Assembly (NCBI GenBank): GCA_947175805.1
Contig: CAMWOF010000141.1
Location: 1 to 6,290, forward strand
Source: an uncultured Clostridiaceae bacterium
GTDB lineage: Bacteria > Bacillota > Clostridia > Lachnospirales > Lachnospiraceae
DNA: 6,290 bases
Reading direction: 5' to 3'
The notes under the pieces are model-generated. The model saw only the letters and a list, made by a program, of their open reading frames with translations. It did not search any database and was not told the DNA's origin. The position numbers and the translations under genes were made by a program. Shown piece after piece: positions 5,124-6,290 of the stretch; within the stretch, counting starts at the first letter, position 1, and every line of letters begins with the position of its first letter.

Positions 5124-6290
5124 CTATTCTTCCTTTGTATCTGTTTGGTTCACATTCAACTCATCTTCCTCTACATCTGTTTGATTCACATTCAGCTCTT
5201 CTTCCTTTGCAGCTGTTTGGTTCACATTCAACTCTTCTTCCTCTGCAGCCGCCGGCTCCGCCTCCGGGCTGACCGGGCTGTCCGCTACGATTTCTATGAT
5301 TTCCGGCGTTTTCTTCTTCCGAAACCGCGCCTTAAAGTCCTCCCATTTTTCGCCCGCCTGTGCCTTAAAGTCTTCCTTTTTCTCCAGTCTCGCAACCGTA
5401 TTCTTGGCTCTTAACGCCGCCTTTTCCTCCTGCTTTAATCTGCGTCTCTCTTCACGCGCAGCGACCCTTGTATTTTTTTCTTCCTCCTTTGCCGCTGCCC
5501 TTTCCTCCTGCTCCTCCGCCTTTTTTCGGAGCTTCTGGTTTTTCCTGACAGACCTTGCTGCCATTTTTTCAATATCCTTCAAGGTATTTCTTGCAGCACC
5601 CACATGCTTTTTATCCTCCCGGTAGGGAGTATAAACAAAATAAGAAACAGTTCCCAGCACCAATACCACGCCTGTGGCAATAACAAAATACGGAAGCAGC
5701 ATATCATACCAAGGATGCTTCAGCTCAAAGAGACTAAAAGCTGACAGCATCATTGGGAACAAAAGCACATAGAGTACCCTGCATATAAAAGCTAACACCC
5801 TGCCCCTGTCTGCCTCCCTCGTGAGCAGCGCACCCTCCGCCCCCGTCACAAATGCAGAGAATATGGTAATCTGCGCAGTAATGCCATGCAGTATGCCGCA
5901 CAATACCGTAAGCACAACAGACAAAAAGAACATACCGAAAGAAATGCCTTTATAATAAGCATTTTTATACTCCCGCATACCTTGAAGCTTATCCGCAGTC
6001 AGACCGTGCAGCGCATATACCTGACCGGAAAGCTTCTGCGTCAGTTCTGCATTATATTTTCTCCCTTCCTCAAAACGCTCCAGTCCCGCATCGATGGCAC
6101 TGTTCAATCCGTCTATGATTTCCTGCTCCGCCATCAACTGTGCCAGCACCTGCTGTTCTCCCTGATACCTGCGCTCTAACTCCTCCTGTATCCATTTTGC
6201 ACGCTGAATGCGGATATTTTCTTCTGGCTGCTGAATACCCACATTCTCTGCCTGCGGAGCTTCTTTTGCCGCATTTTCCACTTCATATTC
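5124..6290 (-). CDS. Multi-helix membrane protein with charged coiled-coil and repeat-bearing acidic tail, function unknown (5' end probably outside window)
   Basis: The reverse frame is open from the right window edge to a TAG at 5126-5124. A GTG at 6281 could be a start, giving 385 residues. However, the frame is still open before it (codons for E-Y-E) and no ribosome binding site is visible, so the gene probably begins outside the window. Counting from that GTG, residues about 20-105 are polar and helical, probably coiled coil. Hydrophobic segments lie at about 113-133, 136-153 (weaker), 162-185 and 193-217. A very Lys/Arg/Glu/Ala-rich helical region (about 237-325) follows, and then an acidic tail with three copies of a 12-residue ELNVNQT-containing repeat (about 347-382). 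I do not recognise the family. It lies 88 bases upstream of ptsH in the same direction. No classical EIIC or transporter motif is seen, so a PTS role is not claimed. Confidence 0.8.
   Translation of the reverse strand, partial: EYEVENAAKEAPQAENVGIQQPEENIRIQRAKWIQEELERRYQGEQQVLAQLMAEQEIIDGLNSAIDAGLERFEEGRKYNAELTQKLSGQVYALHGLTADKLQGMREYKNAYYKGISFGMFFLSVVLTVLCGILHGITAQITIFSAFVTGAEGALLTREADRGRVLAFICRVLYVLLFPMMLSAFSLFELKHPWYDMLLPYFVIATGVVLVLGTVSYFVYTPYREDKKHVGAARNTLKDIEKMAARSVRKNQKLRKKAEEQEERAAAKEEEKNTRVAAREERRRLKQEEKAALRAKNTVARLEKKEDFKAQAGEKWEDFKARFRKKKTPEIIEIVADSPVSPEAEPAAAEEEELNVNQTAAKEEELNVNQTDVEEDELNVNQTDTKEE
5143..5250 (-). repeat. Three tandem 36-bp repeats encoding the ELNVNQT tail
   Basis: Units at 5143-5178, 5179-5214 and 5215-5250 share the core GTTTGRTTCACATTCARCTC (forward strand). 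Each encodes a 12-residue unit of the pattern E/D-ELNVNQT plus a variable acidic or alanine linker. A partial fourth unit precedes them at 5127-5142. The 36-bp period preserves frame, so copy number could change by slippage or recombination without breaking the gene. Confidence 0.85.

Noticed and set aside
5025..5414. Forward-strand open frame of 129 codons with repeated IHIQLFFLC
   Set aside because: It is the complement of the ELNVNQT tandem repeats of the reverse-strand membrane protein; the apparent hydrophobic repeat is a shadow of the acidic one.

Overview
The window looks like chromosome of a low-to-mid G+C Firmicute, most likely a Clostridia/Lachnospiraceae-type gut bacterium. This is inferred from strong GGAGG-type ribosome binding sites, the HPr/Enzyme I sequence style, and a Y-family polymerase of the clostridial type. 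No genus can be named from sequence alone. I see no tRNA, rRNA, CRISPR array or insertion sequence.

Left part (1-2254): a regulator and translesion-polymerase cassette. A small XRE-type repressor (594-932) is followed 23 bases later by a Y-family DNA polymerase (956-2254, GTG start). Divergent from them is the 5' part of an unrecognised two-helix membrane protein with a coiled-coil N-terminus (482 down to the window edge). The 111-base divergent intergenic holds promoters facing both ways and a cluster of TAGTA/TACTA operator-like palindromes. It also holds a long, nearly perfect 20-bp inverted repeat. The layout suggests that the XRE protein represses itself, the polymerase and the divergent gene.

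Right part (2219-6290, all minus strand): a PTS core operon read right to left. An unrecognised multi-helix membrane protein (5' end outside the window, C-terminal 36-bp tandem repeats) is followed by ptsH (HPr), ptsI (Enzyme I) and a YjjG-like HAD nucleotidase. The operon ends at a convincing intrinsic terminator whose U-tract lies inside the 3' end of the convergent polymerase gene. HPr and Enzyme I together pass phosphate from PEP to sugar-specific EII permeases. This HPr carries Lys at the position of the regulatory Ser46, so classical HPr kinase control appears to be lost. The ptsH-ptsI spacer can form two interleaved stems (pseudoknot or alternative hairpins).

The points most worth a second look are the operator array and polymerase cassette, the HPr lacking Ser46, the structured ptsH-ptsI spacer, the terminator inside a convergent gene, and the repeat-tailed membrane protein. 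No wholly new system is demonstrated here.
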